A DNA stretch of 64,000 bases, from the NCBI GenBank assembly GCA_023212695.1, contig JALCCG010000099.1:1-64000 (forward strand), given 5' to 3'. Positions within the stretch are counted from its first letter, which is position 1; each line of letters starts with the position of its first letter. The position numbers and the translations under genes are program-made. Shown piece after piece: positions 41,848 to 49,629 of the stretch. This DNA comes from Sporisorium sorghi (Eukaryota; Basidiomycota; Ustilaginomycetes; Ustilaginales; Ustilaginaceae). The notes below the pieces were generated by a model. That model was not told where the DNA came from. It saw only the letters and a program-made list of their open reading frames with translations, and did no database searches.

Positions 41848-43283
41848 TCACCAATTGACCGGACGGAACAGCTGGGCCTGGCTGCTCGACGCATCCGGAT
41901 TCGGCACGTACAGCCTGCTCGCGTTCCTGCTCAGCGAGCGCGAGCGGCGGAACTCGTCGCCGGCCTCATAATCGCTAGCGAAGCGGATCGAGGGGCGGTG
42001 CTGGTTGAAGCCGTTACTCGAGGTGGGTTTCGTCTCGTTGTTGTCGACGACGATGCCGCTGGACCTTGTTCCAGTGAGTGCGTTGGAGGGGAAGCGGCCA
42101 CGGAGGTGGATGACGTCGTGGCCCGGTTTAGCGCGCTTGCCGCCGCCGCCGAGCGGTCCGGGTCCACGCAGCGTCGGGATGCACGCGTCGTCCGGCACGC
42201 CGACGGCTTTGGCGCTGCCCGAGCCGCCGCTGCCCTGCACTTTCGCGGCAATGTGCTCGCGCAGCAGCATCAGCCCCTGCGTGATCAGGAACGACACCAC
42301 CGCGAAAACGCCGAGGAGCAGGCAGAAGAACACCACGAGCGGCCGGCCGAACTGCTCGACGTTGAAGAAGCCGTAGACGTAGACGTGGTAGCGGTTGTAC
42401 GTGATGTCGACGATGCCCATGTAGAGACCGAGGATGGCGACGATGGGGACGAGGTGCCACCAGGGCCTGAGGGGCGTGCGGGAGAGGACGACGAGGTCGA
42501 GCATGGTGAGTACCCAGTTGAGCGTGTGCTTTCCGATGTTGGAAAACGCGCTGTACGGATCACCCAGCGGAGTAGGTCCTCGCAGCACCGACCCGAAGAT
42601 CACCAGCACCACCAAGGGGTACGCCGACACCGTGGACACGAGCAGGGTATGGCACACCTGCAACGGTCTCGAAAAGGAACTGCTCAGCCACGACCTTGGA
42701 TACCGCGATCCAATCTCGAACTCGCACCCTTTGCCGTAACTCAACTCGCGCTCGATATCCTCGTGCACCCGGGTCCCGAACGCATCGATCCCCGCTCGAT
42801 GCCGCGCGATCTCGATCCTCCCAACACCGTTCAGCGGATAGGCCTTCTCGAGCATCTCAATCCGGCTGCCAGCCAGCTGCGCACTGGCGCGCTTCCACCG
42901 GCGCAGCGCCCACCAGAAGCTGAACGTGTGCACGGCAGACATGAGGAAGTACACGCTGTCGCCCCAGAAGCTGAGACTGGTGAAGTAGGTCACCGTGCCC
43001 ATGCCCTCGACGACCGCGGTGCCGAGCGCGGTGGTCAGCATGTACACGGCGACGAGCGCGCGGAACGCCGCGAGCGCGGGCACGGGTAGGATGTAGGATG
43101 CGACGAGCCGGTGCTGCGGATCGAAGGGCGTGTCGACCCCGAGGTGGTGGTAGATCTTGGTCGAGATACCGGAGACTTCGGGAAGGCGCTCTTCTTCAGG
43201 CTGCTCGGTCTGGCCCGGGTGCGAGACGAATACGGGCGCGCGTCGTCCATCTTGGGCGTCATGTGTGCGGCGAGGTTCGCCAT
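41848..43283 (-). CDS. FAR-17a/AIG1-like membrane protein, apparent frameshift near 43228
   Basis: The ATG at 43283 has an excellent context (CGACAATGGCG) and opens MANLAAHMTPKMDDARP. The remaining 411+ residues are in another frame, which has a TAG just upstream and no ATG of its own. The two frames join at the G/C-rich GCGCGCCCGTATTC near 43228, where one missing base would give a continuous protein (DDARP followed by VFVSHPGQTEQPEE). The body has about six membrane spans in the FAR-17a/AIG1 pattern (ADTRP-like hydrolases of branched fatty-acid esters): YFTSLSFWGDSVYFLMSAVH, HTLNWVLTMLDLVVLSRTPL, PWWHLVPIVAILGLYMGI and YHVYVYGFFN. The Ser/Arg/Pro-rich tail of 120 residues is probably cytosolic. 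No normal intron joins the frames. Confidence 0.68.
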
Positions 43284-43513
43284 TGTCGATGTTGTTCTAT
43301 CGAAATCGTACCACTTGCTGTTCGTGAGCCTTGCTGACCGTTCAAAGCTTGATCGTCGCTCCTGATACGAATCCGAGTCTACGAAGCGGCAAAGAAGGGA
43401 TCGACGAGCTCGACAGCAAGCACCGCCAGGGAAGAGAGGTCGCAAAGCAGAAAGGTGAAGGAGGAAGGTGTGATTGACGAACGAACAAGAACAACGATTT
43501 CAAGCTCCACGCC

Positions 43514-43519
43514 TATATA
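43514..43519 (-). promoter_or_regulatory. TATATA box for the FAR-17a/AIG1-like gene
   Basis: A TATATA about 230 bp before the ATG at 43283, followed on that strand by a pyrimidine-rich leader. It reads the same on both strands but lies only about 20 bp from the possible plus-strand start at 43540, too close to serve it. Confidence 0.5.
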
Positions 43520-43539
43520 CTCTTCGCACAAACACACCA

Positions 43540-43830
43540 ATGTCGGGTACAATCACAACCTACAGCGACCAGTTCAGGCTCCGTTATCAGGTGCGCTCTG
43601 ACAGCTGCTCTGCGCCCGACGCCCAGCGCCCGCCCAGCAGAGAAGCTGACAATGCTGACAAGGAACGGCAGTGCGGCTGCAAAGCATGGCTGAAACATCG
43701 ACTGGCGTGGGTCGGGCATCTCGCACTAGCAGAGGAAGAACGGAAGGAGCAGCAGGAGAGGGATCGTGTCAAAGCAGAGGGACGGAGGAGGGGGCGGCTA
43801 ACGGAGGCGTTGGATGTCTTGTCTCGCTAG
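43540..43830 (+). CDS. Possible small gene, 96 or 69 residues
   Basis: Starting at ATG 43540 (ACACCAATGTCG) the frame runs 96 codons. If an 81-bp segment (43591-43671, GTGCGC donor, two GCTGAC branch-like sites, CAG acceptor) is removed, the frame is kept and 69 residues remain, with a CGCKAWLKHRLAW segment and a long charged helix (EEERKEQQERDRVKAEGRRR) to the stop. I recognise no family. In favour are the start context and the helical composition; against are its size, the weak donor and its position beside the TATA box of the divergent gene. Confidence 0.33.
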   Translation: MSGTITTYSDQFRLRYQVRSDSCSAPDAQRPPSREADNADKERQCGCKAWLKHRLAWVGHLALAEEERKEQQERDRVKAEGRRRGRLTEALDVLSR

Positions 43831-44240
43831 CGTGGAGCGCCTCGTTGTCGGGGTCTGGAACCATGAGAATTGTGCCGTGTAGCTCGTGGCCAGCTACTTT
43901 GCCTCCCTTCCTCCCCCGCTCAACGTAGACCCCGCGTGCTCTTCACTTGGAGCTCGCTATCAGCACGAGCCCATAAGCAACTCCAACGCAGCATCTGACG
44001 TACGATCTGTCCCCACACTAGAGTGTCGAGGGTGTATAGAGAAAACAGCAGGAGAAAGGCAGCTTGTCGAGTAAGGCATCGTAGCCGGCGCGCGCCATTG
44101 TGCTGTCCAACCTCGAAGTTCCGGTTTCGGCAAGCGCATTTTATTTCATTTTTTTTCCCAATTTCTTTGGCGTGAGCGGCGTTTGACGTGCGACACAAGT
44201 CCAGCCTCCGACGTTGCTGTTTTTCCCTTTGACATCAAGC

Positions 44241-44261
44241 GAGAGAGAGAGAGAGAGAGAG
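44241..44261. repeat. (GA)n microsatellite
   Basis: About ten perfect GA units. Confidence 0.85.
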
Positions 44262-44479
44262 GCACATTTCAAGTCTCTCTCCAAAGTCGATGGGCGAGCA
44301 TGGCGCAAGCATTTTTCTCCCAGTTAGCTGAAACCTCGACCAACGCCTGCCTCCTTTCTCTCCCATCGCCGTTGTCTACAGGCACAGGCCATTTTCGAAG
44401 GCTGTTCTGCCAAGCGATGCTCCAAGACATCCGCGCGTTGCTGACAAGGCGGATCGATTGACAATCGTATCGGACCATG

Positions 44480-44518
44480 CTTGCTTGCTTGCTTGCTTGC
44501 TGGCTTGCTGGCTTGCTT
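44480..44518. repeat. (CTTG)n array, degenerate at its end
   Basis: Five CTTG copies, then CTGG/CTTG alternation. Same motif as at 23037-23070. Confidence 0.85.
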
Positions 44519-44920
44519 CGTGTGCACACTGTGGCCCGTGGGAGAGGTGTGTCTCTGATTGCAGTTGGAACAAGGGAACAAGCACGGTGGCTAGCGGGAT
44601 CGTGCGGCCATTTGTACCATCGCCTGATTAGATCGAGTGTCGAGATCACGATCTCGACGAAGACCTCCTTTTCGGTCTAACAGCTTCAATTTTTATTTTT
44701 ATTTTTTGTACTTGTTACACCTTCACAGCACACATCTCAGCCCCCCAAAAAAAAAATTCGCCAAAAGGGTCTTCCGACTCCCGTAACTGCTGCATCAACC
44801 AGAAACACAAAGACACTCTCACACACATCTTGGTTTGCTTCTCATCCACACGCACATACAATCCGCAGCAAGCATCACTGCCAGCGACCACACCCGGCAG
44901 TCAGAGCGTGCTAATCGAGC

Positions 44921-46669
44921 ATGGCGCCACCCGCTCCGCCAAAGCAGGCGTCCAGAGTCGCAAGGCCAGCCGCGAGATATCGACCCGGCAAAGCCCCCCT
45001 CGGTGCTGGTGCGTCACTCGACGACTACTCGGACTCGGACGACGCATCTGATGGTGGCCATGATCGCAGAGATGACGGCAATTCTGGGCCAATTGGCGTC
45101 ACGGACCTGTCTTTGGGGACGGCTGCGCTTCTCAATGCCGCAGGGCAGCAACAAAGACGGACAGCAGGGATCGTTGTCAATGATGCGAGTGCAGGCAGCA
45201 AGAAGCTCGATCTGCGGTTGAATGCTACGACTCAAGCAGCGCCGGGCGAGCAAGAGGAGGACTCGTCCGAGTACGAGACAGACACGGACGAGGAGCCTTC
45301 CAAACCTGTATTTCGCAAACCGGGTCCCTCTGCACCAACGCCACAGCAAGCTCCACAAGCAAGCGACTCGTCCGAGTACGAAACAGACTCGGACGAAGAG
45401 AGCGACGACCAACCTGCCCCGCAGCCCATGCTCAAGCCCATATTCGTGCCCAAACGCGCGCGCACAACGATCACCTCCTCCACCGCCGACACCGCACAGC
45501 AGCCGACCGAAGCAGACGCGGAAGCCGCAGCCGAAGCCTTAGCCGCCCAACGTCGCAAAGAGGCGCACGACCTCGCCGCTGCCACAATCAAACGCTCGCT
45601 CGCCGAGAAGGAGCACGCCGAACTCCACGCGACCGACGTCGACGACACAGACGGTCTCGACCCAGACGCCGAATTCGACGCCTGGCGCCAGCGCGAGCTC
45701 GCCCGCCTCCAACGCGACCGCGACGCCATCCTCGCCAAGCGCAAAGAGCAGCAGGACCTCGACGACTTCCGCTCCCTCCCCGAGGCTGAAAAAGAACGGC
45801 TGGGCCGCGAACGCGCCGCACAGCTCCGAACCGAGAAGAAGGAACAGCGCGGCAATCCGGCGTTTTTGCAAAAGTACTACCACAAGGGATCGTTCTTTCA
45901 AGATATGGATATATTGAAGAGGGACTATACGGAGAAGACGACCAAGGACGTCGATGTGAGCAAGCTGCCCAAGATGATGCAGGTGCGCAATTATGGTGTG
46001 AAGGGGCGTAGTAAGTGGACGCATTTGGCGAATGAGGATACGAGCAAGTCGGCGATGAGGTTCGAGGTTGGGGGTGGGGCGTCAGGGTCGAAGGGGTGTT
46101 TCAGGTGTGGTGGGCCGCATTTGCGGAGGGATTGTTCTGAGGTGGGGGGAGGAGGAGGCGAGGGTGGGAGTGGTGCGAATAGAGCCGAGCTCGCGGGAGG
46201 AGGAGGAGAGCGCAGCCGTACATGGGGCCAGAATACCAAGGAAGAGGAGGAGGCGCGCTCTTCGCATAGACGGCGCGACAGAAGCAGAAGTCCCAGACGA
46301 GACCCGAGCAGATACGACCGCGACGAAGCCAAATCTCGCAGCTCACATCGCTACGACGACGACGAACCAACCCGGCGCTCCCACAGCTCACGCGACGATC
46401 GGGACCGTCCCAAACACTCTTCGTCGCATCGAGACGACAAAGAACGCCGCCATCGACACCATCGAGACTCCGACCGTGATCGCCACCACCATCGTTCGGA
46501 CAAACACGACCATGACCACAGCTCACGGTCCGATCGACACCGTTCCGACGAGCACAAACGGCGAGACCGAGACGAGCATCGTCACCGTCACCACCACAGC
46601 AGTGAGCGCAGCAGCAAGAGCAGTCGCGACCACGAATCCGACCGCAAACGCTCCCGGCTCGACCTCTAA
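44921..46669 (+). CDS. MFAP1-like spliceosomal protein with a zinc knuckle and RS-like tail
   Basis: A 582-residue protein. Residues 1-370 match MFAP1 (microfibrillar-associated protein 1), a component of the spliceosomal B complex despite its name. It has two SSEYETDxDEE acidic motifs (about 112 and 148) followed by KPVF and KPIFVPK blocks, a long charged helix (about 200-310) and the conserved end FLQKYYHKGSFFQDMDILKR followed by SKLPKMMQVRNYGVKGRSKW. MFAP1 normally stops soon after this. Here a CX2CX3HX4C knuckle follows (C393, C396, H400, C405: GCFRCGGPHLRRDC), then a 160-residue tail dense in Arg, Ser, Asp and His (RRRDRSRSPRRD, HRHHRDSDRDRHHHR), like RS domains of splicing factors. The frame is continuous. 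It is convergent with YPT7. Confidence 0.85.
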   Translation: MAPPAPPKQASRVARPAARYRPGKAPLGAGASLDDYSDSDDASDGGHDRRDDGNSGPIGVTDLSLGTAALLNAAGQQQRRTAGIVVNDASAGSKKLDLRLNATTQAAPGEQEEDSSEYETDTDEEPSKPVFRKPGPSAPTPQQAPQASDSSEYETDSDEESDDQPAPQPMLKPIFVPKRARTTITSSTADTAQQPTEADAEAAAEALAAQRRKEAHDLAAATIKRSLAEKEHAELHATDVDDTDGLDPDAEFDAWRQRELARLQRDRDAILAKRKEQQDLDDFRSLPEAEKERLGRERAAQLRTEKKEQRGNPAFLQKYYHKGSFFQDMDILKRDYTEKTTKDVDVSKLPKMMQVRNYGVKGRSKWTHLANEDTSKSAMRFEVGGGASGSKGCFRCGGPHLRRDCSEVGGGGGEGGSGANRAELAGGGGERSRTWGQNTKEEEEARSSHRRRDRSRSPRRDPSRYDRDEAKSRSSHRYDDDEPTRRSHSSRDDRDRPKHSSSHRDDKERRHRHHRDSDRDRHHHRSDKHDHDHSSRSDRHRSDEHKRRDRDEHRHRHHHSSERSSKSSRDHESDRKRSRLDL

Positions 46670-46882
46670 TCCATCTGCACATCTCTATGCACACTCACTC
46701 TGGCGACGCTTCACGTCAGCGCAGTTTTCAAACGCAGTGCATTACGGAAGTCCGGATAAAAAGGAAAGACAAAAGTGTGAGGAACCGCGCAGCCCATCAC
46801 GAGCTCGTATGAATACTCGAGCGGCCGTTGAAAGAGAAAGGTATCAAAGTGGGCCGAATCCAGCCGTACGACGTTCGGCGTT

Positions 46883-47572
46883 CTAGCAGTTGCATCCGCT
46901 CTGTTGGTTGTCCTGGTCGATGCGGATCGGGTCCGGGTAATCAGCATACAGCTCGGCCTCGGCCTCCTGCTGCAACGCAGCGCGCGCAATAGTCTGGAAT
47001 GCCTGCTCCACATTAATTGCCTCCTTGGCACTCGTCTCAAAGTACGGGATGTTGCCCTTGGACTGGCACCACGTCATGGCGCGCTTCTGCGAGACCATGC
47101 GTTTGCTCTCTTCGACGTCGATCTTGTTGCCGAGCACCACAAAGGGGAAATTTTCGGGATCGTGGGGTGCGGCTTGGATGAGGAACTCGTCGCGCCACGA
47201 ATCGAGCGTCTCGAACGACTTGGCATTGTTGACGTCGTAGCAGAGACAACAGCAGTCGGCACCACGGTAGAAGGCGACGCCGAGCGACTGGAAACGCTCC
47301 TGGCCAGCGGTGTCCCAGAGCTGCATGGTGACGAGACGGTCGTCGACCATCACTTCGCGTGTGAGGAAGTCGGCACCGATCGTGGCTTTGTACGCGGAAG
47401 AGAAGCGCTTGTTGACATCTGTAAGTTGCACAAGAGGAGAGTCAGTAATGGAGGTTGAGATGCAGTGAGGGTGATAGGGAGCATGCTTACATTGGTTCAT
47501 CAATGATGTCTTGCCAACACCCGAGTCTCCGAGGATGATGACCTTGAGAAGCACCTTCTTACGTGAAGCCAT
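46883..47572 (-). CDS. YPT7: YPT7/Rab7 GTPase, two exons
   Basis: Exon 1 is 47572-47491 and exon 2 is 47418-46883, with a 72-bp intron (GTAAGC donor, TTACAG acceptor) that splits a Tyr codon after SLMNQ; the protein has 205 residues, the normal Rab7 size. G motifs are all present: GDSGVGKTS, the effector loop [25 protein letters not shown] and TSAK. The C-terminus SGCNC carries the two Cys for geranylgeranyl groups. Rab7 drives fusion of late endosomes, autophagosomes and vacuoles through HOPS. The codon choice and GC content are like the neighbours. Confidence 0.95.
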   Translation of the reverse strand: MASRKKVLLKVIILGDSGVGKTSLMNQCKHAPYHPHCISTSITDSPLVQLTDVNKRFSSAYKATIGADFLTREVMVDDRLVTMQLWDTAGQERFQSLGVAFYRGADCCCLCYDVNNAKSFETLDSWRDEFLIQAAPHDPENFPFVVLGNKIDVEESKRMVSQKRAMTWCQSKGNIPYFETSAKEAINVEQAFQTIARAALQQEAEAELYADYPDPIRIDQDNQQSGCNC

Positions 47573-47827
47573 GGCTGTCCAAGTGTGTCGTTTGCGGTGG
47601 GTTGATCAGCAGGGGTTGTAGAGGTCACGTCGCGGGCCAGTCACCGTCGTTATCGTGTGGTTTCCAGATGTTGCGAGGTTGTCTTCGATCGAGATGACAG
47701 AGAGGGCAGTCAGACGTCGACGATGCTGCGGATGATGGTGGTAGTGCTGACAGACGGTGATGGTCAGAGTGTGTGCGGCGATAAACCCGTCTGTGTGAGA
47801 GATCAACACGCACCGATTAGCCTCCTG

Positions 47828-47854
47828 AAAAAAAAAAAAAAAAAAAAAAAAAAA
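47828..47854. repeat. Poly(A) run, 27 bases
   Basis: A pure A run in the leader region of YPT7 (poly(T) on the YPT7 strand), about 70 bases from the assembly gap. Confidence 0.9.
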
Positions 47855-47926
47855 CAACGCCCAGGGCTGTAATGACACTAAGAGTGCGGTCGAGAGGTTC
47901 CACTCCAAACTCTCCCTGTTCTGCTT

Positions 47927-47936
47927 NNNNNNNNNN
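47927..47936. other. Assembly gap (10 N)
   Basis: Ten ambiguous bases, the only ones in the window, between poly(A) runs. A round number suggests a placeholder, so the true length is unknown. Confidence 0.95.
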
Positions 47937-47995
47937 GAGGGTTGGGTGAGAAAAACCCATCCAGGGAAAAAAAAAAAAAACCCACATTACACCCC

Positions 47996-47996
<1 letters not shown>

Positions 47997-48027
<31 letters not shown>
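47997..48027. repeat. Poly(A) run, 31 bases
   Basis: A pure A run 60 bases after the gap, preceded by CCCCC. Confidence 0.9.
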
Positions 48028-48028
<1 letters not shown>

Positions 48029-48106
48029 CAGCTGCACAGCCTGTATAATCACGAAGTGGAGTGTCGAGAGAGCCAAAGCCAAAGCGCGCCTTGCTTGCTG
48101 CGCTCA

Positions 48107-48142
<36 letters not shown>
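48107..48142. repeat. (GCT)12 triplet repeat, non-coding
   Basis: Twelve perfect GCT units about 280 bp before the ATG16 start, probably outside or within its 5' leader. Confidence 0.9.
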
Positions 48143-48144
<2 letters not shown>

Positions 48145-48420
48145 TTTCTTTAGACGCTTGTGTGGGCAATTTTGGCCATTTTCCAAGAGATGCATCACAC
48201 GCACACACGCCGCCGCCGAGTCGTGGTTCGCTTTCGTCATGACTCTCGCATGCACGCGCTCTAACATCCTTAAAGTGGGGCCGAAATTCAGTGAGGGGCG
48301 GCAGGCGCAGGTCACCACCGGCGTGGACCCTGAAACAGCTGCTCGGGCACCTCTCTCCTTCAAAGTCGACTTGATCCATCGAACAGCACGACACACTTCC
48401 ATCTCAACCACAAGCGAATC

Positions 48421-49262
48421 ATGCAGGCAACAACAGCAACACACTGGAACCAGGCCATCTTCTTGCGGCTGCAGGAACGCGATGCTCTCGAGAAGCAGCA
48501 CGATTCTGTCGTTCAACACTGTGAGTTTTGCACGTTTCTCCTCCAGACTTGACCATCATGAAGCTGATCTTTGAAGCTCTTTCCATTCAAACAGATCGGA
48601 AGCTAGCAGAACAGACCCGTCTGCTCAAACAGCGCAATCGAGCGCTTTTGAACGCAGCAGCGGCTGGGCCATCCACACCCGCTGGTGCCAGTTCCAACTC
48701 AGCCACAGGCTCGCCTTTGCCCTCCTCCTCGTCAGCGGCGAACCCGGTCCAGTTGGCCTACATCACCTCTCTCGAGCAGCAACTCTCCAGCCTGCGCGAT
48801 GAGGTCGCCACACTCTACAAGACACAAGGTCAAAACGCACAACGTCTGCTCCTCATGAGCGAGTCGCACCGCGAAAAGGAAGAGGAGGCGCGTCGTCAGT
48901 CCGAAGCGCTGGCTAAACTCCAACTGGACCACGAGAAGCTCAAACGGCAAGCGGACGATCTCGGACACGCAGTGGGGGAGAAGGACAGGGGCATTCAGAT
49001 CCTGCAAGACGAGCTGGCCACGCTGAGTCTAGAGCTGAGCCAGATTGAGGCGCGCAATCAGGACTTGAAGAAGGATAATGCGAGCCTGTTGCAGCGCTGG
49101 CTGGATCGGATGAATGAGGAGGCGGAAAAGATGAATGAGGGTACGATATGGCTGGAAGAGGTGAGGAAGCGGAGGGAGAGCTCGGCGCCAGCGACTGGTG
49201 CTGCTGCTGCGGCTGGTGGGACTGCGGGCGCGCCCTCGGCTTCACCCGCGACCAAGTCGTGA
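48421..49262 (+). CDS. ATG16: ATG16 autophagy protein, two exons
   Basis: Exon 1 is 48421-48520 and exon 2 is 48595-49262, with a 74-bp intron (GTGAGT donor, AACAG acceptor) splitting a Tyr codon; the protein has 255 residues. The first exon codes the Atg5-binding helix (HWNQAIFLRLQERDALEKQH), which is absent without splicing. A Ser/Ala-rich linker follows, then the dimerising coiled coil (about 85-215), ending in the family signature LELSQIEARNQDLKKDNASL and LLQRWLDRMNEEAEKMNE. There is no WD40 domain, as usual in fungi. ATG16 holds the Atg5-Atg12 conjugate that places lipid on Atg8 at the forming autophagosome. Confidence 0.9.
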
Positions 49263-49629
49263 GCAATGATACCCTTACAATCCACAGTCGCATTCGCAGA
49301 GCATCTGTTGTGAGCCTTGATCCACTCGCAGCGTATCGAGCATGATGAGTCTTTGCTGTTTCGCCCCTTTCCGAAACGCGCTCTCGGTCCAGCCAGCCGA
49401 AGTGCAGCCAGCCAGGGTTTGGAGCGAGCAGCACGGATTTCGGAATTTCCGAGCTTCCCTGTTGGAGCTTTCGATATTTCTGTCGTCGTGGTCTGAGCCA
49501 CATCCTCACAATCACCATCTTCGCTCTCTACCAATCACATCACATCGGCGAGATCAACAACCTCATCAAGCTACTGCTGAGTCACTCACGTCGGGCTACC
49601 TTGCGTACTCGCATATCGCAATAGCCAAC
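49263..49629. other. Intergenic, ATG16 / ARP5
   Basis: 367 bp in a head-to-tail arrangement. The frame of ARP5 stays open back to 49342, but this part lacks actin-like sequence and reads as C/T-rich leader. No separate gene. Confidence 0.45.

Larger units (their letters stand above)
43831..44920. other. Intergenic before MFAP1
   Basis: About 1.1 kb with a (GA)n at 44241, a degenerate CTTG array at 44480, an AT-rich stretch near 44690-44710 and a C/A-rich leader from about 44730 to the ATG at 44921. No gene is seen. Confidence 0.5.
47573..48420. other. Divergent region YPT7 / ATG16 with an assembly gap
   Basis: 848 bp. It holds A-runs at 47828-47854 (27), 47967-47980 (14) and 47997-48027 (31), ten N at 47927-47936, and a (GCT)12 at 48107-48142. 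The gap and low complexity mean sequence may be missing here. No gene is seen. Confidence 0.5.

Noticed and set aside
41773..43089. 438-codon plus-strand frame opposite the FAR-17a/AIG1-like gene
   Set aside because: Antisense shadow: the minus strand carries the membrane spans and family blocks.
43083..43445. A small intron to explain the FAR-17a frame change
   Set aside because: No GTAAGT/GTGAGT-like donor and acceptor of at least 50 bp join the two frames while keeping the conserved sequence on both sides.
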